Part shown: in pieces, positions 1 through 5,567 of the stretch | How the letters are laid out: each line of letters opens with the position of its first letter | Position numbering within the stretch: the first letter of the stretch is position 1 | Source: Chloroflexota bacterium | Lineage (GTDB): Bacteria > Chloroflexota > Ktedonobacteria > Ktedonobacterales > Ktedonobacteraceae | DNA length: 7,723 nt | Reading direction: 5' to 3' | Assembly: GCA_021828635.1 (NCBI GenBank) | Contig: JAJZEJ010000450.1 | Coordinates: forward strand, 1 to 7,723 | Translations under genes and position numbers: made by a program | The notes under the pieces: model-generated | What the model was told of the DNA's origin: nothing | What the model saw: only the letters and a program-made list of their open reading frames with translations | The model's database searches: none

Positions 1-381
1 GCTATTTCAGACAACTTTGTAGAGCGCATGGATACCTTGCTAGGACATCCTACAGAAGACCCGCATGGCGATCCCATTCCGAACGCTATAGGCGAAGTGG
101 TTGTCGCTCGTAGCCAGTCGCTCTCGACAGTTGAGCCAGGACAACAGGTGATTGTGCAGCGTGTGAGTGATGACAACCATGATCTGTTACGCTATCTCAC
201 CTCGCTTGGACTCGTGCCGGGCGCTTTACTATCTGTGGAAACCGTCACGCCCTATGGTGGTGTCTCTATTGTGAAGATCGGCGAGCAGAGTCACGCGCTT
301 GGAGACGTGGTGACGCAAGCTGTCCAGGTGCGTCCCGTGCATAATGCTGTGCCTCAAAATACCGATAATCTAAGGGGATGA
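1..381 (+). CDS. DtxR/MntR-family metal-dependent transcriptional repressor, C-terminal part (5' end outside window)
   Basis: The reading frame is open from base 1. The codons before the first ATG (base 28) read AISDNFVER, which continues into MDTLLGHPTEDPHGDPIPN. That is the end of the DtxR/MntR/IdeR dimerization domain (family pattern H-x-x-S-D ... LLGHP-x-x-x-PHG-x-PIP), so ATG 28 is internal and the DNA-binding N-terminus lies off the window. After a linker, roughly residues 38-108 counted from ATG 28 form a small beta-rich SH3/FeoA-like domain (GQQVIVQRV, LTSLGLVPGALLSV, HALGDVVTQAVQV) typical of the long DtxR-type members. Such proteins bind Fe(II) or Mn(II) and repress metal-uptake genes. 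The metal-binding residues of the first two domains are not visible, so the metal cannot be told. Its stop overlaps the start of the Nramp-type transporter gene (ATGA), implying one transcript and translational coupling between regulator and transporter. Family assignment is firm; the specific metal and gene name are not. Confidence 0.9.
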   Translation, partial: AISDNFVERMDTLLGHPTEDPHGDPIPNAIGEVVVARSQSLSTVEPGQQVIVQRVSDDNHDLLRYLTSLGLVPGALLSVETVTPYGGVSIVKIGEQSHALGDVVTQAVQVRPVHNAVPQNTDNLRG

Positions 382-1739
382 TTGTGAAAAATGACTCTGC
401 CGAGATTGATAAGGTTGGGCCAGATATTACGACAGAGGATGTGAAACGCGCCCTTGATCGTGGGCGTGTCCTCAAGTTTCGCCGGGTACGTGGGCGCTCA
501 TTGTGGCTGCTCTGGCTCTTGATTGGACCCGGCATACTGGTCATGCTGGGTGAGAACGATGGGCCGAGCATGCTTTCCTATGCCGCTACTGGTTCACAAT
601 TTGGCATCGGCTTCTTTCTGCCTTTTGTCTTGCTGACCTTCGCAATGGCCTATGTGGTACAGGAGATGACATTGCGACTCGGTGCAACTACACACCGTGG
701 ACATGCGGAATTGATCTTTGATCGCTTCGGACCTTTCTGGGGGTGGTTCGCGTTGGGCGACTTGTTCCTGGGCAACTTATTGACGCTTGTCACCGAGTTC
801 ATTGCCATCCGTGCGGGGCTTGGCTTCTTCGGCATTCCGCCGGCGCTAGCCGTGCTGGGGGCTTTCATCGTGGTCATCGCCGTGGTTCTCACGCGCCGCT
901 ACTGGACCTGGGAACGTATCACCTTGAGTCTCGCGCTCTTCAATCTTATCTTTGTTCCTGTCGCCATTATGACTCATCCGGTCAGTAGCCAGGTCGTTGG
1001 AGCTTTGCTCACGTGGGGGCCACTCCCCGGTGGCTGGAATAAACAGATGATCTTACTACTGGTAGCGGACATTGGTGCGACGGTGACACCGTGGATGCTC
1101 TTTTTTCAGCAGAGCGCGGTCGTCGATAAAGGCATGACCACCGATGATCTGCGCCAGGGCCGTATTGATACAGCATTAGGTGCATTGATTGCAGCCGGCG
1201 CGGCCATCGCTACCATTATTGCGACCACACCGCTTTTCGTCCACCATATCAGCGCGGCAAACTTCAATGGGGCGCAATTTGCCCAGGCGTTGCAACCCTA
1301 TATCGGCAATGTGGGTGCCACACTCTTCGCGCTAGGCATCTTCGAGGCTGGTCTGGTTGCGGCCATCACCATTTCTTCGTCGTCGGCCTATGCGTTCGGT
1401 GAGGTGACAGGCCGTGCGCATAGCTTGAATAGTTCACTGCGTGATGGTTGGCCGTTTTACGCTATTCTCACACTGGCTGCGGGCGTCTCAGCCATTCTCG
1501 TACTCATTCCCAACGCGCCGCTGGAATTCATCATCCTGATCGTCAATGTGATCGCCACACTCGCTATGCCCCCCGCACTGGTATTCCTCATCTTATTAGT
1601 GAATGACCGCGACATTATGGGCAACCAAGTGAATGGACGGCTCGGCAATTTCATAGCCATCGCCATTGTCATCTTCCTGTGTCTAGTGGGCCTCTTTTAC
1701 GGACTCACCACCGTCTTTCCAGGTATTTTACCATCATAA
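378..1739 (+). CDS. Nramp-family divalent metal transporter with atypical metal-site motifs
   Basis: A 453-residue polytopic membrane protein with about eleven hydrophobic spans after a basic, cytosolic ~42-residue N-terminus. The Nramp (COG1914) pattern is clear. TM1 reads GPGILVMLGENDGPSMLSYA followed by TGSQFG, TM6 reads ADIGATVTPWMLFFQQSAVV, and the C-terminal region contains NDRDIMG. The family imports Mn(II), Fe(II) or related ions with protons. Aligned without gaps to the canonical TM1 DPGN motif, the Asp is kept (D61) but the Asn position is Ser64. In TM6 the canonical A-x-x-MPH becomes ATVTPW, so the coordinating Met is Thr237 and the His is Trp239. Substrate preference may therefore differ from MntH. 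The gene overlaps the repressor gene by 4 bases. The ATG at 378 has no room for a ribosome site, whereas AAGGGG (372-377) lies 6 bases before an in-frame GTG at 384, so GTG 384 may be the real start, two codons in. Regulation by the upstream metal repressor is inferred from position. Confidence 0.9.
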   Translation: MIVKNDSAEIDKVGPDITTEDVKRALDRGRVLKFRRVRGRSLWLLWLLIGPGILVMLGENDGPSMLSYAATGSQFGIGFFLPFVLLTFAMAYVVQEMTLRLGATTHRGHAELIFDRFGPFWGWFALGDLFLGNLLTLVTEFIAIRAGLGFFGIPPALAVLGAFIVVIAVVLTRRYWTWERITLSLALFNLIFVPVAIMTHPVSSQVVGALLTWGPLPGGWNKQMILLLVADIGATVTPWMLFFQQSAVVDKGMTTDDLRQGRIDTALGALIAAGAAIATIIATTPLFVHHISAANFNGAQFAQALQPYIGNVGATLFALGIFEAGLVAAITISSSSAYAFGEVTGRAHSLNSSLRDGWPFYAILTLAAGVSAILVLIPNAPLEFIILIVNVIATLAMPPALVFLILLVNDRDIMGNQVNGRLGNFIAIAIVIFLCLVGLFYGLTTVFPGILPS

Positions 1740-1772
1740 ATAGCATTTGGAATAGAAAGGTAGTATGAAGAG

Positions 1773-1997
1773 ATGTATATAAGAGGAGCTGAAAAAGATA
1801 TAACCTCTCAGGAACCAGCAAACTGGGTACAGCATGTGTTGAAGCCGGAACAGCTATCCACTGCCAGATATGCAAATCACTTTGGGCGGCAAAAGCTGAA
1901 ACCTAGCACACTGGTTATTCTATGGACGTTGCGTGTCTACGTGGTAGTCATGTTCTTACTTGTGATCTATCAAGTCTGGATGGCGCTTGGGATGTAG
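1773..1997 (+). CDS. small single-span membrane protein downstream of the Nramp gene
   Basis: A 74-residue protein that I do not recognise as a named family. Residues 1-43 are polar and basic near the membrane (HFGRQKLKP). Residues 44-71 form one strong hydrophobic helix (STLVILWTLR then VYVVVMFLLVIYQVWMAL) with an Arg at position 54. The positive-inside rule gives N-terminus in, C-terminus out. It begins 33 bases after the transporter gene on the same strand, so co-transcription is likely and a role as a small partner of the transporter is a guess. The ribosome site is poor: GAAAGG (1755-1760) is 12 bases from this ATG. The same GAAAGG is better placed for a five-codon mini-ORF at 1765-1782 that overlaps the start, so translation may be weak or coupled. 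The stop codon TAG (1995-1997) is part of the conserved TAGGGA end of a palindromic repeat, so the C-terminus may have been cut short by that element. That it is a real gene is likely but not certain. Confidence 0.6.
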   Translation: MYIRGAEKDITSQEPANWVQHVLKPEQLSTARYANHFGRQKLKPSTLVILWTLRVYVVVMFLLVIYQVWMALGM

Positions 1998-2079
1998 GGA
2001 TCGGTTCATCGCATCCATGCGTGGGCGTCCATTTGCTTAGGCCACGCTGGCATGCTGGACGCGGTGACCGGTCCCTTGT
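1993..2079. repeat. REP/MITE-like palindromic intergenic repeat, copy A
   Basis: An imperfect inverted repeat. The left arm 1996-2017 (AGGGATCGGTTCATCGCATC, then CA) pairs with the right arm 2056-2076, whose reverse complement begins AGGGACCGGTCACCGCGTCC. They differ by one gap and three substitutions. The arms enclose a ~38-base centre containing GCTTAGGCC. The same architecture and end sequence recur at 2799-2884, and the centres match better when this copy is reversed, so the two copies lie in opposite orientation. It looks like a small non-coding repeat of REP/MITE type. Its left end supplies the stop codon of the preceding small membrane protein. Confidence 0.65.
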
Positions 2080-2125
2080 ATCTTATGAGAGAGGGCATAA
2101 ACCTAAATACGTCGGGCTAATGACG

Positions 2126-2151
2126 GGAACTTTTGGCGATGGCGTAGCGTC
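2126..2151 (+). promoter_or_regulatory. possible ECF-sigma-type promoter for the lipoprotein gene
   Basis: GGAAC (2126-2130, followed by TT) is separated by 17 bases from CGTC (2148-2151). This pair resembles the GGAAC / CGTC -35 and -10 elements used by many extracytoplasmic-function sigma factors, and the lipoprotein is an envelope protein. The motifs are short and could occur by chance. No sigma or anti-sigma gene is in the window. Confidence 0.22.
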
Positions 2152-2180
2152 TTGACAGTGAAAGATACAGCAGCCTGTAT
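2152..2180 (+). promoter_or_regulatory. possible housekeeping promoter for the lipoprotein gene (good -35, weak -10)
   Basis: A perfect TTGACA at 2152-2157 is followed after 17 bases by CTGTAT (2175-2180), which matches TATAAT at only two positions. It is correctly placed in the gap before the lipoprotein gene and would give a leader of roughly 90 bases. The weak -10 box makes this uncertain. Its -35 box directly abuts the CGTC of the possible ECF-type promoter, so the two readings are alternatives. Confidence 0.3.
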
Positions 2181-2231
2181 CCCGCACCGTATCAATAGCG
2201 ATATGGCACTTACGTGGTCGGGAATGCAGCA

Positions 2232-2256
2232 GAGATGTTTATCTCGTATAGAGATA
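2232..2256 (+). promoter_or_regulatory. three-arm alternating hairpin just before the lipoprotein ribosome site
   Basis: GAGAT (2232-2236), ATCTC (2241-2245) and GAGAT (2251-2255) lie in succession. The middle arm can pair with the first (loop GTTT) or, extended to TATCTC/GAGATA (2240-2245 with 2251-2256), with the third (loop GTATA). The second hairpin ends five bases before the AAGGAG ribosome site (2262-2267). This could be a weak RNA switch or an operator, but the stems are only 5-6 bp. Confidence 0.3.
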
Positions 2257-2274
2257 GTATGAAGGAGCTACGTC

Positions 2275-2784
2275 ATGTCAGCTAAATCGTCCATTAAGGT
2301 TTTCAAATCACCACTTACGTTTTTCGTATCTGGCCTCATGCTCATTTTCCTGTTAGCGGCATGCGGTGCGGGTAGCAGCAACACAACCACGGGTAGTTCC
2401 CCTTCGGCACCAACAACCGTTAAGGGGTATGGCACGGCCTATGGTTGCCCCAGCGATGCCGTCGTCACCAATCCGCGCCCAGCTAATGTGACGGTCACTC
2501 CCTCGCAAGCCAGCAGCACAGTCAATGCCCAGGTTGGTAATGTCGTCGAAATCCGCCTGCCCTTCGGCAGCAAGTGGGTTGGTCCAACCAGTTCACAAGG
2601 CAACCTGCAAATGTTGACACCCGCCGGTTTTGCCAATAAATCGGTCCAAGTCTGTGTCTGGCAATTCACAGCTCAAAGTGCAGGCACCACACATATCACC
2701 TTCCAGAAGTCCGCGCTGTGCAAAGCCGGTCAGATGTGTGCGCAATATATCATGAACCTGCCTTTCACCATCGATGTACACTAA
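2275..2784 (+). CDS. secreted lipoprotein with a C-terminal beta-sandwich-like domain (possibly chagasin/I42-like)
   Basis: A 169-residue exported protein. It has a basic N-terminus, a hydrophobic stretch at 14-28 and a lipobox LLAAC ending in Cys30, so it is a predicted type II signal-peptidase substrate anchored outside the membrane. A Ser/Thr/Gly-rich flexible linker covers 31-50. Residues 57-169 form the mature domain: short alternating hydrophobic strands (VGNVVEIRLPFG, VQVCVWQFTAQSAGTTHITF, LPFTIDVH) and four cysteines (58, 127, 149, 155) that could make two disulfides. The order of a VGxxxxIxL strand, Trp101, a W-x-F-T-A-x-x-A-G-T strand turn and a final V-strand recalls the chagasin/inhibitor I42 beta sandwich. 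The NPTTGYxW signature loop is absent, so protease inhibition is not claimed. The ATG has a strong AAGGAG ribosome site 7 bases upstream. It stands alone, convergent with the pseudokinase gene. Lipoprotein status is confident; fold and function are not. Confidence 0.85.
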   Translation: MSAKSSIKVFKSPLTFFVSGLMLIFLLAACGAGSSNTTTGSSPSAPTTVKGYGTAYGCPSDAVVTNPRPANVTVTPSQASSTVNAQVGNVVEIRLPFGSKWVGPTSSQGNLQMLTPAGFANKSVQVCVWQFTAQSAGTTHITFQKSALCKAGQMCAQYIMNLPFTIDVH

Positions 2785-2798
2785 TACGCCAAAAATTC

Positions 2799-2884
2799 TG
2801 TAGGGACCGGATTGATCGCGTCTGTACCGTGCCTGGGCCTGATAAGCGGGTGGGCAACGCGGACGCGACCAATCGGTTCCTACA
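2799..2884. repeat. REP/MITE-like palindromic intergenic repeat, copy B, in a convergent gap
   Basis: The arms 2799-2822 (TGTAGGGACCGGATTGATCG, then CGTC) and 2862-2884 are inverted copies differing by one gap and two substitutions. They surround a 39-base centre with GGGCCTGATAAGCGGGTGGG. The ends match copy A at 1993-2079. It occupies most of the 142-base gap between the lipoprotein gene and the convergent pseudokinase gene. Read on the - strand, the hairpin is followed by AATTTTTGG, so it could also end transcription of the pseudokinase gene. Confidence 0.7.
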
Positions 2885-2926
2885 TCCTATCTTTGCGGAC
2901 ATGGGGAAACGGTTCCTCCAGCAGCA

Positions 2927-4945
2927 TTATACAGGGATGGTCAATACATTATAGCCCTCGCGCCCGGACTGCACGAGGTGCGAGACGAAAACCTCAACGA
3001 CAAAGGGTTTCTCGTAGAGGGGACGACGTAGCTCATCAGTGAAAAAGATGTGCAGGCGCTCACGGCGTCCACTTGGGCCACTAGCGAGCGGCTGCATCGG
3101 AATGGTCACTTCGGCAGAATAACCAGCATTCGGCAAGGCGACATCGGCACGCTGCACAACATAGGCGTAATTGTGATACAAGGCCGAACGCACCTCGATA
3201 TGGACTACTTCGCCTTTCGTCAGCCCACTCAAACCATCCAGTGCGGCGTTTTTTCGGCGGTTCGACACCGCTTGAGGTTCGTCGCGCCCTGTTAGATGAA
3301 TGCGTATAACATAGGCTTGATTGGGTTGCACACGCAATGGTGTCTCAATCAATGCCACTGCCATCGTTGCATGCTGCTGCTCACCCAGGAAGAAGCGTTG
3401 CAGACGCTGGAAGAAGGAAAGTTGCTCTTCTTGCGGCTTACCTCTCTGTGCGGCTTTTGCCTGTTCTGCTACTTCATTGGTTTCTGTCGGCGCACGCATC
3501 ACAACAGGAAACAGGCCGCTGAGGCGCTGTTTCCATGACTGAAGCGGTGAGTGCGGCAGAGCTTCAACATGGCCGGTCTCTCTAGCAGCCAGCTCCTTGC
3601 CGGTTTGCACCAGCGTCTCTTCATCCTCATCTTCGTCCGCTAGATTGCCAGGGTGCGTCTGTAGCTCATCTGCAACCTGTGCCTCATAGCGATGGATAGC
3701 CGCCTGTTCGCCATCTGTGGTTGCCTCAAGCGTACCTTCGACAGTTTGAACATCGACAGGAGGATCAGAGCCGGCTTCATGGGCCGCGAATAGCTCATCC
3801 TTCCTGTTGACAAGATACAAATTCGCCAGGCGCGTGCGTAGCGGTACAATCGAGACGGTAATCTCCTCTGGTTGCTCTATTGCGTCATCATCCATCATAC
3901 TATCATTCACACCAAGCAGGTCTTGGATATTCGCTCCAGGCAGCTTGCTATAAAGTTGACGAATGGTCTTCGCCATCGCGCTAACATTGAAGAAACGCTC
4001 CGTGCTTTCAATGGCGAGCGCACGCATCACCAGCGCGTCAACCGCCTGGCTCACCCGCGTGTTGAGTTCACGCGGCGTGCGCAACGGACGTTGCAGGCGT
4101 AGCGTCGGCTCATCGGGAGCCGTGCCAGTTAGCAAGAAGTAGAGTAACGCGCCCAGACTATAGACATCTGAACGCTGCTCGACGCGGCCCAGTAGTGTTT
4201 CAGGGGCGTTAAAATGTGACGCATTGTCCAGCACGCTGCTACGCGGTAACAAGTTGCGCACTGTCAAGGGCAGCCATGATACCATTAATGTCGGACGGCC
4301 TTCGTAGCGTTCGCCATTCAGGACAATAGTAGAGGGATCGAGATCGCCGATGATAATAGAGTGCTGATGAAGACGATAGACGGCTCGACACAGTTGATAG
4401 AGCCATGCCAGTGCTAGCGTTTCGTCGGGCCGCCCGATGCCGCTCTGTAGCGTATCGTGTAATGTGCGTAACTGCTGTTTAGCTCGCTCCTCTTCTAGTG
4501 CGGACTGCGCATCTCCCTCCACAACAGGCCAGCCCGCAACGGTGTAAAGATGCTGCTCATGTAAACGCATATCAATGACAGACATCACATCGGGAATCTG
4601 TTGATAACGTAACAGATCATATTCTTGCTGTAGAACAGCGATAGCCTGCGCCTGCGCTTCCCCATCAAGGCTGCTGAGGTCTATATCGCGCACCGCGACC
4701 GGATGGTGCTGCCGCGTATCGCGGGCCAAAGAGAGTTGCACAGAGGCACGACGACGAACTAGAGAGGTCAGGCGATAGCGTTCTGTAATCTCTCCGGTCG
4801 TGGGCGGCTGGAGTGAAGCATTTTTTTCGACGCGCTCTCCACACGAACCACAAAAAGTTGCCCGTGGAGGTAAGATACTATTGCAACGGCTACAACGAAG
4901 CTCGTCGAAAGAATACTGTATTGCATTTTTTTTCGTCAGGCTCAT
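2927..4945 (-). CDS. zinc-ribbon pseudokinase with a C-terminal beta-rich domain
   Basis: A 672-residue protein with no signal peptide and no clear membrane span. Residues 18-35 are a four-cysteine zinc ribbon (CSRC ... CGSC; C18, C21, C32, C35). Residues ~57-332 follow a Ser/Thr protein-kinase fold: APE at 247-249, DVYSLG at 260-265, and a conserved C-lobe Arg at 317 (STERF). The catalytic parts are degraded. The glycine-rich loop is replaced by LVRRRASVQLSLA. The beta-3 Lys is Arg86 (VAVR). HRDLKPxN reads IGDLDPST, keeping D201 but losing the Lys (D203) and Asn (T206). DFG is replaced around VSW (222-224), so the Mg-binding Asp is gone. ATP-dependent phosphotransfer is therefore unlikely and it is probably a scaffold or sensor. 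Residues ~335-525 are a polar, acidic linker (DEDEDEE near 438-444). Residues ~525-672 are a beta-rich domain I do not recognise. The start has only a weak AAAAGG-type ribosome site. Its own promoter lies at 5006-5036. The cellular role is unknown. Confidence 0.88.
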   Translation of the reverse strand: MSLTKKNAIQYSFDELRCSRCNSILPPRATFCGSCGERVEKNASLQPPTTGEITERYRLTSLVRRRASVQLSLARDTRQHHPVAVRDIDLSSLDGEAQAQAIAVLQQEYDLLRYQQIPDVMSVIDMRLHEQHLYTVAGWPVVEGDAQSALEEERAKQQLRTLHDTLQSGIGRPDETLALAWLYQLCRAVYRLHQHSIIIGDLDPSTIVLNGERYEGRPTLMVSWLPLTVRNLLPRSSVLDNASHFNAPETLLGRVEQRSDVYSLGALLYFLLTGTAPDEPTLRLQRPLRTPRELNTRVSQAVDALVMRALAIESTERFFNVSAMAKTIRQLYSKLPGANIQDLLGVNDSMMDDDAIEQPEEITVSIVPLRTRLANLYLVNRKDELFAAHEAGSDPPVDVQTVEGTLEATTDGEQAAIHRYEAQVADELQTHPGNLADEDEDEETLVQTGKELAARETGHVEALPHSPLQSWKQRLSGLFPVVMRAPTETNEVAEQAKAAQRGKPQEEQLSFFQRLQRFFLGEQQHATMAVALIETPLRVQPNQAYVIRIHLTGRDEPQAVSNRRKNAALDGLSGLTKGEVVHIEVRSALYHNYAYVVQRADVALPNAGYSAEVTIPMQPLASGPSGRRERLHIFFTDELRRPLYEKPFVVEVFVSHLVQSGREGYNVLTIPV

Positions 4946-5005
4946 ACTGCATTTATGCCTTTTTTGCTAGGAAGTGTGTGTGTTATTCATAGCATCACCA
5001 GCGAA

Positions 5006-5036
5006 ATTATAACATAAGTAGCGGATTTTGTGTAAA
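5006..5036 (-). promoter_or_regulatory. extended -10 promoter for the pseudokinase gene
   Basis: On the - strand a perfect TATAAT (5006-5011) is preceded by TG one base away (5013-5014), a textbook extended -10. TTTACA (5031-5036) sits 19 bases upstream of the -10 box; that spacing is long, but an extended -10 tolerates it. Transcription would start near 4999, giving a leader of about 55 bases before ATG 4945. It lies between the terminator-like hairpin of the upstream operon and the gene, as expected. Confidence 0.7.
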
Positions 5037-5041
5037 CACAA
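5028..5041. promoter_or_regulatory. palindrome over the -35 box, possible operator
   Basis: TTGTGTAAACACAA is a palindrome with 5-bp arms (TTGTG/CACAA) around TAAA, lying directly on the -35 element of the pseudokinase promoter. That is where a repressor dimer might bind. It is short and AT-rich, so chance is a fair alternative. Confidence 0.3.
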
Positions 5042-5072
5042 GCAGACCTGTGGGCTATCTTTAATATGGCAA

Positions 5073-5105
5073 GAAGCATGGCACCCACAAGGGGTGCCAT
5101 GCTTC
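5073..5105 (-). terminator. perfect 14-bp hairpin ending the TetR-adaptor operon
   Basis: GAAGCATGGCACCC (5073-5086) and GGGTGCCATGCTTC (5092-5105) are exact reverse complements with a 5-base loop. The hairpin starts 26 bases beyond the stop codon of the small coiled-coil membrane protein gene. The stem is strong and GC-containing, but the - strand sequence after it is only mildly T-rich, so it is a terminator-like structure without a classic U tract. It could equally stabilise the 3' end of the message. Confidence 0.65.
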
Positions 5106-5131
5106 CTGATGAACTATCCTGGATGCTCTAT

Positions 5132-5530
5132 TTATTCGACGGGAATGGGCGTGAGCGGTAGCTTTTCGTCCATTAAGTTGTAAACAGGAATAGCACGGGT
5201 ATACTCAAAACGCTCAACCAGTGCCACCAATGTGCTGAGGCGGCTCTCCAGGTTTTGTGTCTGTTGATGGAGCGCATGGAGTTGTGCCGATAGTTCATAG
5301 ATCTGCTCATTCAACGTCGGCTCAGCATCTTCCATAGCAGGCGCTACCTCTACACTCGCGCTATTGGGTACAACAGGAGTTGCATCTTTTTTCGCCGCTG
5401 CCTGTGCAGGAGCAGGTTTAGCAACTTGCGCACGCGCCATAGCATTGCGCTCACTAATAACTGTCAGCACTATGCCAATAATGGCGAGTAGTGCAATACC
5501 GAAGAGGCCACCAACAATTAATATACTCAT
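5132..5530 (-). CDS. small membrane protein with one N-terminal span and a C-terminal coiled coil
   Basis: About 132 residues when started at ATG 5530. I chose that start because AAGGAC (5537-5542) lies 6 bases upstream. The ATG directly before it (5533) is the alternative, and an upstream in-frame TTG at 5557 has no support. Residues 2-25 are one hydrophobic helix (SILIVGGLFGIALLAIIGIV). Residues ~28-72 are an Ala/Pro/Lys-rich flexible linker (VAKPAPAQAAAKK). Residues ~73-109 have heptad-spaced Leu/Ile and no Gly or Pro (LNEQIYELSAQLHALHQQ onward), a predicted coiled coil. A short proline-containing tail ends in PLTPIPVE. Positive charges after the span suggest N-out, C-in, placing the coiled coil in the cytoplasm, though this rule is weak for so short an N-terminus. 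It lies 37 bases after the adaptor gene, on the same strand, as the last gene of the likely operon. I do not recognise the family; it could be an assembly partner of the adaptor. Confidence 0.75.
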   Translation of the reverse strand: MSILIVGGLFGIALLAIIGIVLTVISERNAMARAQVAKPAPAQAAAKKDATPVVPNSASVEVAPAMEDAEPTLNEQIYELSAQLHALHQQTQNLESRLSTLVALVERFEYTRAIPVYNLMDEKLPLTPIPVE

Positions 5531-5567
5531 CATACCGTCCTTCTGGCATTTAGCCAATTATTGCAAT

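Noticed and set aside
28..381. Taking ATG 28 as the start of a free-standing FeoA-like protein of 117 residues
   Set aside because: The frame is open upstream to base 1 and those codons (AISDNFVER) plus LLGHPTEDPHGDPIP belong to a DtxR/MntR dimerization domain, so the ATG is internal to a longer gene.
266..571. - strand open frame opposite the repressor/transporter junction
   Set aside because: It lies opposite two well-supported genes, has an Arg/Ser-rich unlikely composition and no ribosome site or recognisable motif.
1922..2155. 77-codon + strand open frame across the end of the small membrane gene and repeat A
   Set aside because: It runs through the palindromic repeat, lacks a ribosome site and shows no protein-like pattern.
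2240..2256. TATAGA (2247-2252) as a -10 box
   Set aside because: No -35 element lies at the right distance and it would leave almost no leader before the ribosome site.
2812..3042. Open frames through repeat B and the 3' end of the pseudokinase gene on the + strand
   Set aside because: They translate a non-coding palindrome followed by the antisense of a firm gene.
3296..3542. Several + strand frames with Cys-rich peptides opposite the pseudokinase gene
   Set aside because: Three overlapping frames open in the same place indicates antisense shadows of the acidic-linker and domain coding sequence, not a gene.
4918..4955. Run of eight A (on the - strand) near the start of the pseudokinase gene as a programmed slippage site
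   Set aside because: The alternative frame beginning at the out-of-frame ATG upstream ends within about 20 codons and nothing suggests a useful second product.
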